From Peteryoungia ipomoeae (lineage in GTDB: Bacteria; Pseudomonadota; Alphaproteobacteria; Rhizobiales; Rhizobiaceae): a stretch of 64,000 bases of DNA. The position numbers and the translations under genes were made by a program. Below the pieces are notes generated by a model. That model had not been told where the DNA came from and ran no database searches. It was given only the letters and a program-made list of their open reading frames with translations. The DNA is taken from assembly GCF_004912165.1 (NCBI RefSeq), contig NZ_STGV01000004.1:434001-498000 (forward strand), read 5' to 3'. Positions 18,198 to 28,222 of this stretch are shown here, piece by piece; the first letter of the stretch is position 1; every line of letters starts with the position of its first letter.

Positions 18198-19601
18198 TCA
18201 GTTGCGCGCGCGCCACCATGCGATCTGCTTGCGCACTTCGTCGGGTGCCGTACCGCCAAAGCTCTTGCGGCTGGCAACCGAGGCCTCCACGGTCAAAACG
18301 TTGAAAACATCGGCCGTGATGGCCGCATTGATCGCCTGCAATTCTTCCAGCGAAAGTTCTGCGAGATCGCAGCCCTTCTTTTCGGCGAGCGCCACCGCAT
18401 GGCCCGTCGCGTGATGCGCGTCACGGAAGGGGAGGCCCGCTTCCCGCACCAGCCAGTCGGCAAGGTCGGTCGCCGTGGAGTAACCGGAGCCGGCAGCCGC
18501 CTTCATCTTGTCGGTGCGGATGGTCATGTCGGTCACCATGCCGGTTATGGCGGCAATCGCCAGTTCCAGACTTTCGGCAGCGTCGAAGACCTGCTCCTTG
18601 TCTTCCTGCATGTCCTTGGAATAGGCAAGCGGCAGGCCTTTCATCACCGTCAGAAGAGCGATCAGCGAGCCGTTGATGCGGCCGGTCTTGGCGCGCACCA
18701 GTTCAGCTGCATCCGGGTTCTTCTTCTGCGGCATGATCGAGGAGCCGGTCGAAAACGCATCCGACAGGCGGATGAAGCCGAATTGCGGCGTCGACCAGAT
18801 GACGATCTCTTCGGCGAGACGCGACAAGTGGGTGGCGGCAATCGAGGCGATCGAGAGGAATTCGAGCGCGAAGTCGCGGTCGGAGACGGTATCGATCGAG
18901 TTTCTGGTCGGCTCGCGGAAACCGAGGGCTTTCGCCGTCATGTGACGGTCGATCGGGTAGCCGGTGCCGGCAAGCGCCGCAGCGCCAATCGGGCTTTCGT
19001 CCAGGTGTTCGATGGCGTGGCGCACGCGCTGGCGGTCACGGCCGAACATTTCGACATAGGCCATGCAGTGATGGCCGAAGGTCACGGGTTGCGCCGTCTG
19101 GAGATGGGTGAAGCCCGGCATGACGCTGTCGGCATGCTCTTCCGCACGGCTGAGGAAGGCCGAAATCAGACCGGTCAGGGCCTGTTCGGTCCGCTGCAGC
19201 TCTTCCTTCACCCAGAGCCGGAAGTCGAGCGCCACCTGGTCGTTGCGCGAACGGGCGGTGTGCAGGCGGCCGGCGGCGGGGCCGATCAGCTCGGCAAGCC
19301 GCGCCTCGATGTTCATGTGAATGTCTTCGAGCTTGCGCGAGAAGGTGAACTGACCGCTTTCGATCTCTGACAGGATCGTGTCCAGGCCGTGAAGGATCTT
19401 GTCTTTATCTTCACCCGAGATGATGCCTTGGTGCGCCAACATGGTCGCATGCGCCTTTGAGCCGCGGATATCCTGGGCATAAAGCTTCTTGTCGAAACCG
19501 ATGGAGGCATTTATCTCCTCCATGATGGCCGAAGGGCCGGAGGCGAAGCGACCGCCCCACATCTGGTTGGAGGATTTGGTGTCCTTGATGTCCTCGGCCA
19601 T
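18198..19601 (-). CDS. argH: Argininosuccinate lyase
   Basis: Cleaves argininosuccinate to arginine and fumarate. The 467-residue protein begins at the [19 protein letters not shown] family start (19601); the frame runs 50 codons further upstream without support. Superfamily blocks are [10 protein letters not shown] near the first third, [12 protein letters not shown] with the catalytic His, and the [11 protein letters not shown] signature loop with the catalytic serine. It is divergent from the TlpA-type gene, with only 24 bases between the start codons, so their promoters must overlap the coding ends. Confidence 0.95.
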   Translation of the reverse strand: MAEDIKDTKSSNQMWGGRFASGPSAIMEEINASIGFDKKLYAQDIRGSKAHATMLAHQGIISGEDKDKILHGLDTILSEIESGQFTFSRKLEDIHMNIEARLAELIGPAAGRLHTARSRNDQVALDFRLWVKEELQRTEQALTGLISAFLSRAEEHADSVMPGFTHLQTAQPVTFGHHCMAYVEMFGRDRQRVRHAIEHLDESPIGAAALAGTGYPIDRHMTAKALGFREPTRNSIDTVSDRDFALEFLSIASIAATHLSRLAEEIVIWSTPQFGFIRLSDAFSTGSSIMPQKKNPDAAELVRAKTGRINGSLIALLTVMKGLPLAYSKDMQEDKEQVFDAAESLELAIAAITGMVTDMTIRTDKMKAAAGSGYSTATDLADWLVREAGLPFRDAHHATGHAVALAEKKGCDLAELSLEELQAINAAITADVFNVLTVEASVASRKSFGGTAPDEVRKQIAWWRARN

Positions 19602-19625
19602 GGAATGCCCGTCCTGGAGAATGAC

Positions 19626-20300
19626 ATGACAGAAAAAAGACGTAGCGGCCTCTTCTCTACCAAGCTGGTTGCGATCGCGGCGGTTGCCGGCATTGTCGCC
19701 GGCGCGGCTGCGGTATACGTGAGAGAGACCATGTCTGGCAATGCCGCGCAAACGGCGGATGCCGCAGTGTGCGAGGGAACGGTCGAGAAGGCAGAAGCCT
19801 TGAAGGACTATTTCACCGGCGATGTCGCGGCCATGATCCCGATCAGCGAGCCGAAGCGCATCCAGGGCCTCACCTTTCAGGACAAGTCGGGCCAGCCAAT
19901 GACCATGGCCAACTTTGCCGACAAGACGGTACTCATCAATCTCTGGGCCACCTGGTGCGTTCCCTGCCGCGAGGAAATGCCGGCGCTCAACAACCTGCAG
20001 AAGGCGGCCGGGAGCGATGGCTTCCAGGTGCTTGCGATCAACATCGATACCGGCGATGTCGAGAAGCCGCAGACTTTCCTTGAGGAAACCGGCGTCGATG
20101 CACTCGGTCTTTACCGCGATAGCTCCATGGGCGTGTTCAACCAGCTGAAGCGCGAGGGCCTTGCCTTTGGCCTTCCCGTCACGCTGCTGGTCGATGGCAA
20201 GGGTTGCCTGATCGGCAATATGAACGGCCCGGCCGTCTGGGACGGCACCGACGCCAAGGCGCTGATTACCGCTGCCGCCTCCGTGCCACCCAAGGGCTGA
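19626..20300 (+). CDS. tlpA: TlpA-family membrane-anchored thiol-disulfide oxidoreductase
   Basis: A 224-residue protein with an N-terminal membrane anchor (about 13-32) and a periplasmic thioredoxin-like domain. The active site WCVPC has C111 and C114, as in TlpA of Bradyrhizobium, which reduces the copper chaperone and CoxB during cytochrome oxidase assembly. A second Cys pair (C49 and one in the late GKGCLIGN segment) may form a structural disulfide. The ATG at 19626 has a TGGAGA ribosome site; an upstream in-frame ATG at 19605 is less likely. Confidence 0.88.
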   Translation: MTEKRRSGLFSTKLVAIAAVAGIVAGAAAVYVRETMSGNAAQTADAAVCEGTVEKAEALKDYFTGDVAAMIPISEPKRIQGLTFQDKSGQPMTMANFADKTVLINLWATWCVPCREEMPALNNLQKAAGSDGFQVLAINIDTGDVEKPQTFLEETGVDALGLYRDSSMGVFNQLKREGLAFGLPVTLLVDGKGCLIGNMNGPAVWDGTDAKALITAAASVPPKG

Positions 20301-20309
20301 TCGATAGCC

Positions 20310-21332
20310 TCAGTCCTGAAACAGACGTGGGCGCAGGATCTCGATATATCCGGTCGCGCCCTTCTGCTCTGCAAATTCCGGCGATACGTCGAACTCGACA
20401 CTGTCTCCGCTTGCCGTCTGGGCGAGAACGCGCTTCGAGCCCGGACGGTCGAGCACGCGCACGATCTTTGCAGCCACACCCTTGGCCGGGTCATGGCCCC
20501 ATTCGACATCGGTCGGCCGAAACAGCAGCTCTGCCGGCCCGTCCTTCAGGCCAATCGCGTCATAGGTCATGGTGTCGACCGTTGCGCGTCCATCTCGAAC
20601 AACCGCCTTCAGCGCATTGGTGTCGCCCAGAAAGCGCATGACAAAGGCGTTGGCGGGACTGCGGCAGACCTCTTCCGGTGTTCCCTGCTGCACGATCTTG
20701 CCCTTGTCGAGGATGACGACGCGGTCGGCAAGATCAAGTGCCTCTTCCTGGTCGTGGGTGACGAAGAGCGTGGTGATGCCGAGTTCGTCATGGATCGATC
20801 GCAGCCAGCGGCGCAGGTCGCGACGCACATTGGCGTCCAGCGCGCCGAAGGGTTCGTCCAGCAGCAGCACCCGCGGGTCGACAGCCAGTGCGCGCGCCAG
20901 GGCCACCCGCTGGCGCTGGCCGCCTGAGATCTGGCCGGGAAAGCGTTCGCCAAGTCCGGACAGTTGCACCAGGTCCAGCAATTCGGTGACGCGCCTGTCG
21001 ATGTCGGTGGACGATCGCTTGACCTTCGACACCTTCATGCCGAAGGCGATGTTTTCCGCCACGGTCATATGCGGGAAGAGCGCATAGTGCTGGAAGACGA
21101 AGCCGACGCCACGATCACGCACCGGGATATCCGTCGCGTCCTCATCGCCGAAATGGATCTGGCCGCCATCGGCGAATTCGAGACCTGCCACCATGCGCAG
21201 GATCGTCGTCTTGCCGGAGCCGGAAGGGCCGAGCAGGGCGACCAGTTCGCCACTCTTGATATCCAGCGAGACACCATGCACGGCACGGAAGGTCTCGAAG
21301 GTCTTGACGACGGTGTCGAGGCGAATGTTCAC
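20310..21332 (-). CDS. cysA: Sulfate/thiosulfate ABC transporter ATP-binding protein
   Basis: ATPase of the sulfate importer, 340 residues. Walker A GPSGSGKTT, signature ISGGQRQRVALARALA, Walker B LLLDEPFGALD and the THDQEEAL switch lie in the N-terminal domain. A TOBE-like C-terminal domain follows (LLFRPTDVEW, GYIEILRPRLF). It overlaps cysW by four bases, and the whole set sbp-cysT-cysW-cysA runs on the minus strand, as expected for one operon induced by sulfur limitation. Confidence 0.95.
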   Translation of the reverse strand: MNIRLDTVVKTFETFRAVHGVSLDIKSGELVALLGPSGSGKTTILRMVAGLEFADGGQIHFGDEDATDIPVRDRGVGFVFQHYALFPHMTVAENIAFGMKVSKVKRSSTDIDRRVTELLDLVQLSGLGERFPGQISGGQRQRVALARALAVDPRVLLLDEPFGALDANVRRDLRRWLRSIHDELGITTLFVTHDQEEALDLADRVVILDKGKIVQQGTPEEVCRSPANAFVMRFLGDTNALKAVVRDGRATVDTMTYDAIGLKDGPAELLFRPTDVEWGHDPAKGVAAKIVRVLDRPGSKRVLAQTASGDSVEFDVSPEFAEQKGATGYIEILRPRLFQD

Positions 21333-22222
21333 GAATGGATCTCCGAAGTGGTCTGAACGCCGGCCAGCGTCTGCGGCCGGTTGCGGCGTCCCGCTCCCTG
21401 GCGTTCGAGCAAAACCTTGACGACGAGGGTAACGAGAGCGAGCACGGCCAGGATCGATGCGGCGGCGAAGGCGCCGACGGCGTTATAGTCCTGGTAAAGC
21501 AGCTCGATATGCAGCGGCAACGTGTTGGTCTGGCCGCGGATATTGCCGGAGACGATGGATACGGCGCCAAATTCGCCCATCACGCGTGCATTGCAGAGCA
21601 CCACGCCATAGAGCATCGCCCATTTGATGTTGGGCAGCGTCACCGACAGAAACGTGCGCCAGCCGCTGGCGCCGAGCGAGGTTGCAGCCTCCTCGAGGTC
21701 TCGGCCCTGCGCCTGCATCAGCGGGATCAGTTCGCGTGCCACAAAGGGCGCGGTCACGAACATCGAGGCAAGCACGATGCCCGGAAGCGCAAAGAGAATC
21801 TTGAGTTCTGCGCTGGCCAGCGCCGGGCCAAACAGACCCTGCAAGCCGTAGACGAAGAGATAGCAGACACCGGCGACGACAGGCGAGACGGAGAAGGGTA
21901 TCTCGATCACGATGGTCAGCAGCCGTTTGCCGGGAAAGTCGTGTTTGGTGATCGCCCAGGCAGCCGCCACGCCGAAGATCGTGTTCAAAGGCACGGCAAT
22001 GGCTGCGGTGATGACCGTCAGCAGCACCGCATGGCGCGTATCGGCATCGGCAATCGTCTGAAGGAAATAGGGAACACCACGTGAGAAGGCTTCAACGCCG
22101 ATCACGGCCATGGGTGCCACGACGACCAAGGCAACGAGCACCAGCACAAGGGCCAGCAGCGTGTATTTGAAGGCCGGGGCGTCACCAATGCGGGGCGGGC
22201 GGCGGTGGTTGGAATGGCTCAT
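21329..22222 (-). CDS. cysW: Sulfate ABC transporter permease CysW
   Basis: A 297-residue inner-membrane permease with about six helices and the cytoplasmic coupling loop EEAATSLGASGWRTFLSVTLPNI, which matches the EAA motif of importers. The CysW-specific end of the EAA region and the GAVSIVSGNIRGQTNTLPL segment distinguish it from CysT. It pairs with CysT to form the channel. It overlaps cysA by four bases and lies five bases behind cysT. Confidence 0.93.
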   Translation of the reverse strand: MSHSNHRRPPRIGDAPAFKYTLLALVLVLVALVVVAPMAVIGVEAFSRGVPYFLQTIADADTRHAVLLTVITAAIAVPLNTIFGVAAAWAITKHDFPGKRLLTIVIEIPFSVSPVVAGVCYLFVYGLQGLFGPALASAELKILFALPGIVLASMFVTAPFVARELIPLMQAQGRDLEEAATSLGASGWRTFLSVTLPNIKWAMLYGVVLCNARVMGEFGAVSIVSGNIRGQTNTLPLHIELLYQDYNAVGAFAAASILAVLALVTLVVKVLLERQGAGRRNRPQTLAGVQTTSEIHS

Positions 22223-22226
22223 GGTG

Positions 22227-23048
22227 TCAGCCTTTCACCGTGTAGCGCAGCGCGCGGGCCTGCAGGAAATTGGTCACGGCCAGCATCAGGAAGGCGGCAA
22301 GCAGCATGACGGAGGCAATCGCGGCCGCCGCGGGATATTCGTATTCCTCCAGCCGGATGAAGGCGAGGAGGGCGGTGATCTCGGTCTCGAACGGCTGATT
22401 TCCGGCAATGAAGATGATCGCGCCGAATTCGCCAAGGCTGCGGGCGAAGGCCAGCGACGTGCCGGCCAGTAGTGCCGGGGTCAGCAGTGGCAGCACGACG
22501 CGCCCGAAGATGGACCAGTCGCCGGCACCCAGCGTCTGGCCGGCCTCTTCCAGTGCCGGATCAAGCTCTTCCAGCACCGGCTGCACCGTGCGCACAATGA
22601 AGGGCAGGCTGGTAAACGCCATGGCAATCATGATGCCGAGCGGCGTGTAGGCAACCTTGATGCCGATCTCGGAAAGAGCTGCACCGAACCAGCCGTTCGC
22701 GGCAAAGAGCGTGGTCAGCGAAATGCCGGCAACGGCTGTCGGCAGCGCAAAGGGCAGGTCCACCAGTGCATCGATGATGCGACGGCCGGGAAAGCGGTAG
22801 CGCACCAGAACCCAGGCAAGGGCCAGGCCGAAGACGAGGTTGAACAGCGTGGCAATGAGCGCCGAGCCGACCGTCACCATGTAGCTTGCGACTGCGCGCT
22901 CCGAGGAAACGATGCGCCAGTAGTCTGATGGCCCAAGGCTTGCCGCCTTGAAGATCAGGGCAGCCAGCGGCAGCATGATGATGATCGCGGCATAGACCAG
23001 CGTTATCCCGAGGGAAAGCCGGAAGCCGGGCAGTACGCGCCGTGTCAA
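22227..23048 (-). CDS. cysT: Sulfate ABC transporter permease CysT
   Basis: A 273-residue permease with six predicted helices. The EAA coupling loop is LEEAGQTLGAGDWSIFGRVVLPLL, and SLGEFGAIIFIAGNQP is the CysT/CysU pattern. It forms the heterodimeric pore with CysW. It follows the binding-protein gene by 69 bases and precedes cysW by four bases, consistent with co-transcription. Confidence 0.93.
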   Translation of the reverse strand: MTRRVLPGFRLSLGITLVYAAIIIMLPLAALIFKAASLGPSDYWRIVSSERAVASYMVTVGSALIATLFNLVFGLALAWVLVRYRFPGRRIIDALVDLPFALPTAVAGISLTTLFAANGWFGAALSEIGIKVAYTPLGIMIAMAFTSLPFIVRTVQPVLEELDPALEEAGQTLGAGDWSIFGRVVLPLLTPALLAGTSLAFARSLGEFGAIIFIAGNQPFETEITALLAFIRLEEYEYPAAAAIASVMLLAAFLMLAVTNFLQARALRYTVKG

Positions 23049-23117
23049 AGGAGGGGTCCTTTCATCCGAAAACCGGCGGGCAGGGCCGCCGGTCTTGCGA
23101 GTTCGTGCAGGGTGCGA

Positions 23118-24101
23118 TCAGCGGCTGCCGTAGATGCCGTCAAGGATGGCGCCCTCGGCAAAATGCTCTTCCGAAACCTTGGCCCAGCCGCCGAATACGT
23201 CCTCGACGGTCACCAGGCGGATTTCGGGAAACTGTTCCTTGTATTCGGCCGCAACCTTCTCGTCATGCACGCGGTGGCCGAAGTCGGCCGCAACCTTCTG
23301 GCCCTCCGGCGAGTAGAGGAAATCGAGATATTTCTTGGAGAGCTCCTGGCTGCCCTTCTTGTCGGCCACCTTGTCGACGATCGCGACCGGGAATTCGGCA
23401 AGCAGGCTGACCGAGGGCACGACCTGCTGGAACTTGTCCTCGCCGTACTGCTTGGCGATCGACTTGGTCTCGGCCTCGAAAGTGATGATCACGTCGCCGA
23501 TCTCGCGTTCGACAAAGGTGGTTGTCGCTGCGCGGCCGCCTGTGTCGAAGACCGGCACGTTGTCGAAGATCTTGTCGATGAACTCGGTCACCTTCGCCTC
23601 GTCGCCGGCAAACTTCTCCTTGGCGTAAGCGGTTGCGGCCAGATAGGTGTAGCGGGCATTGCCCGAGGTCTTCGGGTTGGGGAAGATCACCTTCACGTCG
23701 TCACGGGCGAGATCGTCCCAGTCCTTGATCCCCTTCGGATTGCCGGCGCGCACCAGGAAGGAGGGGAAGGAGTAGAAGGGCGATGCGTTGTTGGGGAATT
23801 CCGACTGCCAGCCTTCGTTGATGAAGCCGTTCTTCACCAGAAACTCGACATCGGTCACCTGATTGAAGGTCACGACGTCAGCCTCGAGACCCTCGACGAT
23901 GGCACGCGCCTGGCGCGAGGTGCCGCCATGCGACTGGTCGATCGTCACGCCGGGATTGGCCTTGATGAAGGCCTCGTTCTCGGCCGCAAAGATTTCGCGC
24001 GCGATGTCGTAGGAGGCGTTGAGCAGCTTGTCTGCTGCCTGGGCGGCATAAGGGGCGGAGAGCGACAGGAGGGCAGCGCTGACGAGAAGGAGGCGTTTCA
24101 T
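23118..24101 (-). CDS. sbp: Periplasmic sulfate-binding protein
   Basis: Solute-binding protein that delivers sulfate to CysTWA. The 327-residue precursor has a classic signal peptide (LLLVSAALLSLSAPYAAQA, cleavage about residue 22). Mature sequence begins ADKLLNASYDIARE and contains HGGTSRQARAIVEGL, NPKTSGNARYTYL and the KYLDFLYSPEGQ segment of the family. It is the first gene of the sulfate operon, so the promoter should lie in 24102-24250. I see no certain operator there. Confidence 0.94.
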   Translation of the reverse strand: MKRLLLVSAALLSLSAPYAAQAADKLLNASYDIAREIFAAENEAFIKANPGVTIDQSHGGTSRQARAIVEGLEADVVTFNQVTDVEFLVKNGFINEGWQSEFPNNASPFYSFPSFLVRAGNPKGIKDWDDLARDDVKVIFPNPKTSGNARYTYLAATAYAKEKFAGDEAKVTEFIDKIFDNVPVFDTGGRAATTTFVEREIGDVIITFEAETKSIAKQYGEDKFQQVVPSVSLLAEFPVAIVDKVADKKGSQELSKKYLDFLYSPEGQKVAADFGHRVHDEKVAAEYKEQFPEIRLVTVEDVFGGWAKVSEEHFAEGAILDGIYGSR

Positions 24102-24252
24102 GGGGGAGGTCTCCGGAATGCGAATTCTAAAAATAGTCTTCGCAAGCTAGAGCCTCTGCCGTGCCATTCCGAGGTATGGGCGACCAATGATCCCGGACGA
24201 GGGCAAATAGTTTTCCGTCATCACGGTCCTGCCGAGAATGGCGCGGAGCGCT

Positions 24253-25134
24253 TCAGCGCGTCGGAACCGGCACTTCGCCGCGATAGTCGTAGAAGCCACG
24301 GCCGGATTTGCGGCCGAGCCAGCCGGCCTCGACATATTTCACCAGCAGCGGGCAGGGGCGATATTTCGAGTCCGCCAGGCCGTCATGCAGCACCTGCATG
24401 ATCGAGAGGCACGTATCGAGGCCGATGAAATCGGCCAGCTGCAGCGGGCCCATCGGGTGGTTGGCGCCGAGCTTCATCGCGGTATCGATGGCTTCCACCG
24501 AGCCGACGCCTTCATAGAGCGTGTAGATCGCCTCGTTGATCATCGGCAAAAGGATGCGGTTGACGATGAAGGCCGGGAAGTCTTCCGCCACCGTGATCGT
24601 CTTGTCGAGCGAGGCGACGAAGTCCTTGGCCGTGGCGAAGGTCGTCTCGTCGGTGGCGATGCCGCGCACGAGTTCGACGAGTTTCATCACCGGCACCGGG
24701 TTCATGAAGTGGATGCCCATGAAGCGTTCCGGCCGGTCGGTGGCCGAGGCAAGCCGCGTGATGGAAAGGGAGGAGGTATTGGTCGCAATCAGGGCCTCGG
24801 GTTTCAGCACCGGGCAGAGCGTCGCGAAGATCTTGCGCTTGATCGTCTCGTCTTCGGTCGCAGCCTCGATGACCAGATCGCACGGCGCAAGGTCGTTGAT
24901 GTCGGCAGAGCCGGAGATCAAGGCAAGCGCTGCCTTGCGCTGCTCGTCGGTGATCTTGCCGTTTGTCACCTGCCGGGCGAGATTGCCGTTGATGGTCGCG
25001 AGGCCGGCTTCGATGCGGTCCTTGGAAAGGTCGTAGACGGTGACCTTGTAGCCGGAGATCGCCGAGACCTGGGCAATGCCGCAGCCCATCTGGCCCGCAC
25101 CCACCACACCGACATTCACGATCTTGTCCGTCAT
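24253..25134 (-). CDS. hbdA: 3-hydroxybutyryl-CoA dehydrogenase
   Basis: NAD(P)-dependent dehydrogenase of 293 residues, converting between acetoacetyl-CoA and 3-hydroxybutyryl-CoA. The Rossmann loop GVVGAGQMGCGIAQV is at the start. FMGIHFMNPVPVMKLVELV carries the catalytic His, and the C-terminal domain holds LGANHPMGPLQLADFIGLD. ATG 25134 lies behind GGAGG; an ATG at 25149 is in frame. It follows etfA, so electrons from acyl-CoA oxidation and hydroxyacyl-CoA chemistry are genetically linked here. Confidence 0.92.
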   Translation of the reverse strand: MTDKIVNVGVVGAGQMGCGIAQVSAISGYKVTVYDLSKDRIEAGLATINGNLARQVTNGKITDEQRKAALALISGSADINDLAPCDLVIEAATEDETIKRKIFATLCPVLKPEALIATNTSSLSITRLASATDRPERFMGIHFMNPVPVMKLVELVRGIATDETTFATAKDFVASLDKTITVAEDFPAFIVNRILLPMINEAIYTLYEGVGSVEAIDTAMKLGANHPMGPLQLADFIGLDTCLSIMQVLHDGLADSKYRPCPLLVKYVEAGWLGRKSGRGFYDYRGEVPVPTR

Positions 25135-25263
25135 CCTCAACCTCCTCACCTGTTGTCGGCGTCATGCCAAACAAAAACGCCGGGTCCGCATCGCGCGGGC
25201 CCGGCTGATTGATAGACCGCAAAGGGACGTTTGACCAGTCCTTTCGCAGGTGCGAGATGGCGC

Positions 25264-26193
25264 TCAGAGCGCCTTCTCGAGCTCCGGCAAGGCCTCGAAA
25301 ATGTCGGCGACGAGGCCGTAATCGGCGACCTGGAAGATCGGTGCTTCCTCGTCCTTGTTGATCGCGACGATGACCTTCGAATCCTTCATGCCGGCCAGAT
25401 GCTGGATGGCGCCGGAGATGCCGCAGGCGATGTAGAGCTGCGGGGCCACCACCTTGCCGGTCTGGCCAACCTGCCAGTCGTTTGGCGCGTAACCGGCGTC
25501 AACAGCCGCGCGCGAGGCGCCCACGGCCGCACCCAGCTTGTCGGCCACCGGCAGGATGACTTCCTGGAACTTTTCCGAGGAGCCCAGCGCGCGACCGCCG
25601 GAGATGATGATCTTGGCCGAGGCCAGTTCCGGACGGTCGGACGAGGACAGGGCGTCGGAGACGTGGCTCGAAACGCCGGGATCGGCGGCGGCCGAAACGC
25701 TTTCAACCGCAGCCGAACCACCTTCTCCAGCGGCGGCAAAGGAGGCGGTGCGCACGGTGATCACCTTTTTGGCATCGGTCGACTGCACGGTCTGGATGGC
25801 GTTGCCGGCATAGATCGGACGCTTGAAGGTGTCGGCCGAGACGACCTCTGTGATTTCCGAGATCTGCATCACGTCGAGCAGGGCCGCCACGCGCGGCATG
25901 ACGTTCTTGCCGACCGAGGTCGCTGCCGTGATGATCGTATCGTAGGAACCGGCAAGCGAAACGATGAGCGCTGCCAGCGGCTCTGCCAAATTGTGGCCGA
26001 GCGATGCATCGTCAGCGACGAGCACCTTGGAGACGCCGGAGAGCTTGGCTGCGGCATCCGCGGCAGCCTTGGCGCCGGCACCTGCCACCAGCACATGCAC
26101 GTCACCACCGATTGCGGTTGCCGCCGTCAGCGCCTTTGCCGTCTGGTCGGATACGGTCGCATTGTCGTGTTCTGCGAGAAGAAGAATAGCCAT
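25264..26193 (-). CDS. etfA: Electron transfer flavoprotein alpha subunit
   Basis: FAD-binding subunit (309 residues) of ETF, which takes electrons from acyl-CoA and related dehydrogenases to ETF:quinone oxidoreductase. The C-terminal FAD domain is intact: [39 protein letters not shown], and [16 protein letters not shown] with [20 protein letters not shown]. It lies downstream of etfB, with a 148-base spacer that holds palindromic sequence. Confidence 0.95.
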   Translation of the reverse strand: MAILLLAEHDNATVSDQTAKALTAATAIGGDVHVLVAGAGAKAAADAAAKLSGVSKVLVADDASLGHNLAEPLAALIVSLAGSYDTIITAATSVGKNVMPRVAALLDVMQISEITEVVSADTFKRPIYAGNAIQTVQSTDAKKVITVRTASFAAAGEGGSAAVESVSAAADPGVSSHVSDALSSSDRPELASAKIIISGGRALGSSEKFQEVILPVADKLGAAVGASRAAVDAGYAPNDWQVGQTGKVVAPQLYIACGISGAIQHLAGMKDSKVIVAINKDEEAPIFQVADYGLVADIFEALPELEKAL

Positions 26194-26341
26194 GGTTCAA
26201 TCCTCGAATAGGTTTCCGTGGAAATCCGTCAGGCCCAGCCGAAAAGCGTGGGGTGCGAGAACCGGAGGGACGCGTACTTCACGTACGTGAGCACCGGAAG
26301 CGCAGCGACCCGCCCTTTGCAGGCGGGCCTCACGGGTTTCA
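26194..26341. repeat. Palindromic intergenic element between etfB and etfA
   Basis: An unusually long spacer for an etfBA operon. It contains CGTAC-TTCAC-GTACG (26273-26287) and CCCGCC paired with GGCGGG (26309-26314 / 26322-26327), joined by GCACCGGAAGCGCAGCG. This looks like one of the small palindromic mosaic elements dispersed in rhizobial genomes. That identity is from memory of the pattern, not from a search. Confidence 0.5.
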
Positions 26342-27091
26342 TTAAAGCACGCCGGCTTCGTTCTTAAGCTTGTCCACCAGTTCGGCGACGCTCTTGACCT
26401 TGATGCCGGCCTTGCGGCCTTCCGGCTCCTCGGTCTTCAACACCTTGAGGCGTGCGGCGACATCGACGCCGAAATCGGCCGGGCTCTTCTTGTCGAGCGG
26501 CTTCTTCTTCGCCTTCATGATGTTCGGCAGCGAGGCGTAGCGCGGCTCGTTCAGACGCAGGTCGGTGGTGACGATCGCCGGCAGCTTGACGTCGATGGTC
26601 TGCAGACCGCCGTCGACTTCACGCGTCACGGTCGCCTTGTCGGCGGAAAGTTCGAGCTTGGAGGCAAAGGTCGCCTGGCCCCAGCCGAGGAGGGCGGCCA
26701 GCATCTGGCCGGTCTGGTTCGAATCGTCGTCGATCGCCTGCTTGCCGACGATGACGAGGCTTGGGCCTTCCGCCTCGACCACGCCCTTCAGGAGCTTGGC
26801 GACGGCGAGCGGCTCGACCGCCTCGTCGGTTTCGATCAGGATGCCGCGGTCAGCGCCCATGGCGAGCGCGGTGCGGATGGTTTCCTCGGCCTTGGCCGGG
26901 CCGATCGAGACGATGACGATCTCTTCCGCCTTGCCGGCTTCCTTGAGGCGCAGGGCCTCTTCCACCGAGATTTCGTCGAAGGGATTCATCGACATCTTGA
27001 CGTTTGCAAGCTCAACACCGGAACCATCCGGTTTGACGCGGATCTTGACGTTGTAATCCACAACCCGCTTGACTGGGACGAGTATCTTCAT
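26342..27091 (-). CDS. etfB: Electron transfer flavoprotein beta subunit
   Basis: AMP-binding ETF subunit of 249 residues. It has [19 protein letters not shown] at the start, [16 protein letters not shown], the AMP/recognition loop [18 protein letters not shown], and the C-terminal recognition region [15 protein letters not shown]. Its length matches the family. It is the first gene of etfB-etfA-hbdA on the minus strand. A strong palindrome lies 138 bases upstream of the start. Confidence 0.95.
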   Translation of the reverse strand: MKILVPVKRVVDYNVKIRVKPDGSGVELANVKMSMNPFDEISVEEALRLKEAGKAEEIVIVSIGPAKAEETIRTALAMGADRGILIETDEAVEPLAVAKLLKGVVEAEGPSLVIVGKQAIDDDSNQTGQMLAALLGWGQATFASKLELSADKATVTREVDGGLQTIDVKLPAIVTTDLRLNEPRYASLPNIMKAKKKPLDKKSPADFGVDVAARLKVLKTEEPEGRKAGIKVKSVAELVDKLKNEAGVL

Positions 27092-27228
27092 GGGTTCCTT
27101 CCTTCAAAGCTTCCGCCGGAAAATGCGCCGAACTGCGATCCGCCGTGTGTCGATGGGCGACATCGATACGCATTTTTTGCCCAAACACAACGCTCGGACG
27201 CGAATGCTACAGCCTGACATCGGTGATA

Positions 27229-27251
27229 ATTGACGTTGACGTGCACGTCAA
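27229..27251 (-). promoter_or_regulatory. Palindromic operator candidate upstream of etfB
   Basis: TTGACGTGCACGTCAA (27236-27251) is a perfect 16-base palindrome, and it is preceded by ATTGACG, giving a doubled TTGACG half-site. Its form resembles the TTTACGTTNACGTAAA-like operators of LiuR, the MerR-family regulator of branched-chain amino acid and acyl-CoA catabolism, whose regulon includes etf genes in some proteobacteria. The resemblance is my inference. Confidence 0.4.
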
Positions 27252-27310
27252 TACGACGCTGACGCAACCCGATGTCACCGTCCCCTCGTTGTCACTGGCC
27301 ACCAGCGATG

Positions 27311-28222
27311 TCACCGCCCCCAGTGTGGCGTCTGCTTTGCGGGCCGTGGTGTATCCGTCTGCGGGGTCTGCGGCAGCTCGGTTTCGGGGAGACGCCCCGG
27401 GCGCGACACCGGCTGCTGTCCCCAGGGTCCCGAGAGACCGGCGGGCGCGCCTGCGCCGCGCGCGGAAAGGGAGGTCGGTGCGCTTGCGCCGCTTCGGTCG
27501 CGCGGGCCACCCACCGTCTCGACCGCCCGCGGCGTCACGATTGCCCGGTCGAACAGCGGCACGCCGGGTCGCCGCAGCACGAGCACCAGGCCCGCGCCGG
27601 CGAGAATTCCGCCAACATGGGCGCCCCAGGAAACATTGCTGTCGCCGTCGATCAGCAGCATGACGAATTGCTGTCCCACCCAGAGCAGCAGCGGCACGAA
27701 GGCCGGCAGCGGCAGCGGAAAGCGCATGAAGACGAGCACCCAGACCCGAACCTTGGGGTGCAGCATGAGATAAGCCGCAACGACACCGGCGACGGCACCC
27801 GAGGCCCCGATCAGGGGCGCCTGGCTCGTCGGCATCACCAGCCCATGCATGAGTGCGCCGGCGGCCGCGCAGGCGAGATAGAAGAACAGGAATTTGAAGT
27901 GCCCCATGGCGTCCTCGACATTGTCGCCGAAGACCCAGAGGAACAGCATGTTGGAGCCGAGATGCAGCCAGCTGCCATGCAGGAAGGAATAGGTCACATA
28001 GGTCGCATTGTCCGGCACCAGCACCAGCGACGGATCGAGCGTCGCGCCGCCTAGAAGAATGGCCGGAATGAAGCCCAGGCCATAGACGCCAAGCTCATAG
28101 GCGGCATCGGGCAGCAGGGTGGAGACGGCATAGGTGATGACATTGGCGGCTATCAGCCCAAGTGTCACATACTGTCGGCGGATATGCTTCAGCGCATTAC
28201 GGTCATGGAGTGGAATGAACAT
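27311..28222 (-). CDS. Rhomboid-family intramembrane serine protease
   Basis: A 303-residue protein with six predicted helices. Catalytic features are HGSWLHLGSNMLFLWVFGDN with N91, the GASGAVAGV loop with nucleophile S141, and H202 in GAHVGG. The last 85 residues are a low-complexity Pro/Arg/Ser tail, probably cytosolic and disordered. Rhomboids cleave membrane proteins within or near helices; the substrate here is unknown. It is transcribed alone, with the ETF genes starting divergently beyond a 219-base... region upstream of etfB that contains the palindrome. Confidence 0.88.
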   Translation of the reverse strand: MFIPLHDRNALKHIRRQYVTLGLIAANVITYAVSTLLPDAAYELGVYGLGFIPAILLGGATLDPSLVLVPDNATYVTYSFLHGSWLHLGSNMLFLWVFGDNVEDAMGHFKFLFFYLACAAAGALMHGLVMPTSQAPLIGASGAVAGVVAAYLMLHPKVRVWVLVFMRFPLPLPAFVPLLLWVGQQFVMLLIDGDSNVSWGAHVGGILAGAGLVLVLRRPGVPLFDRAIVTPRAVETVGGPRDRSGASAPTSLSARGAGAPAGLSGPWGQQPVSRPGRLPETELPQTPQTDTPRPAKQTPHWGR

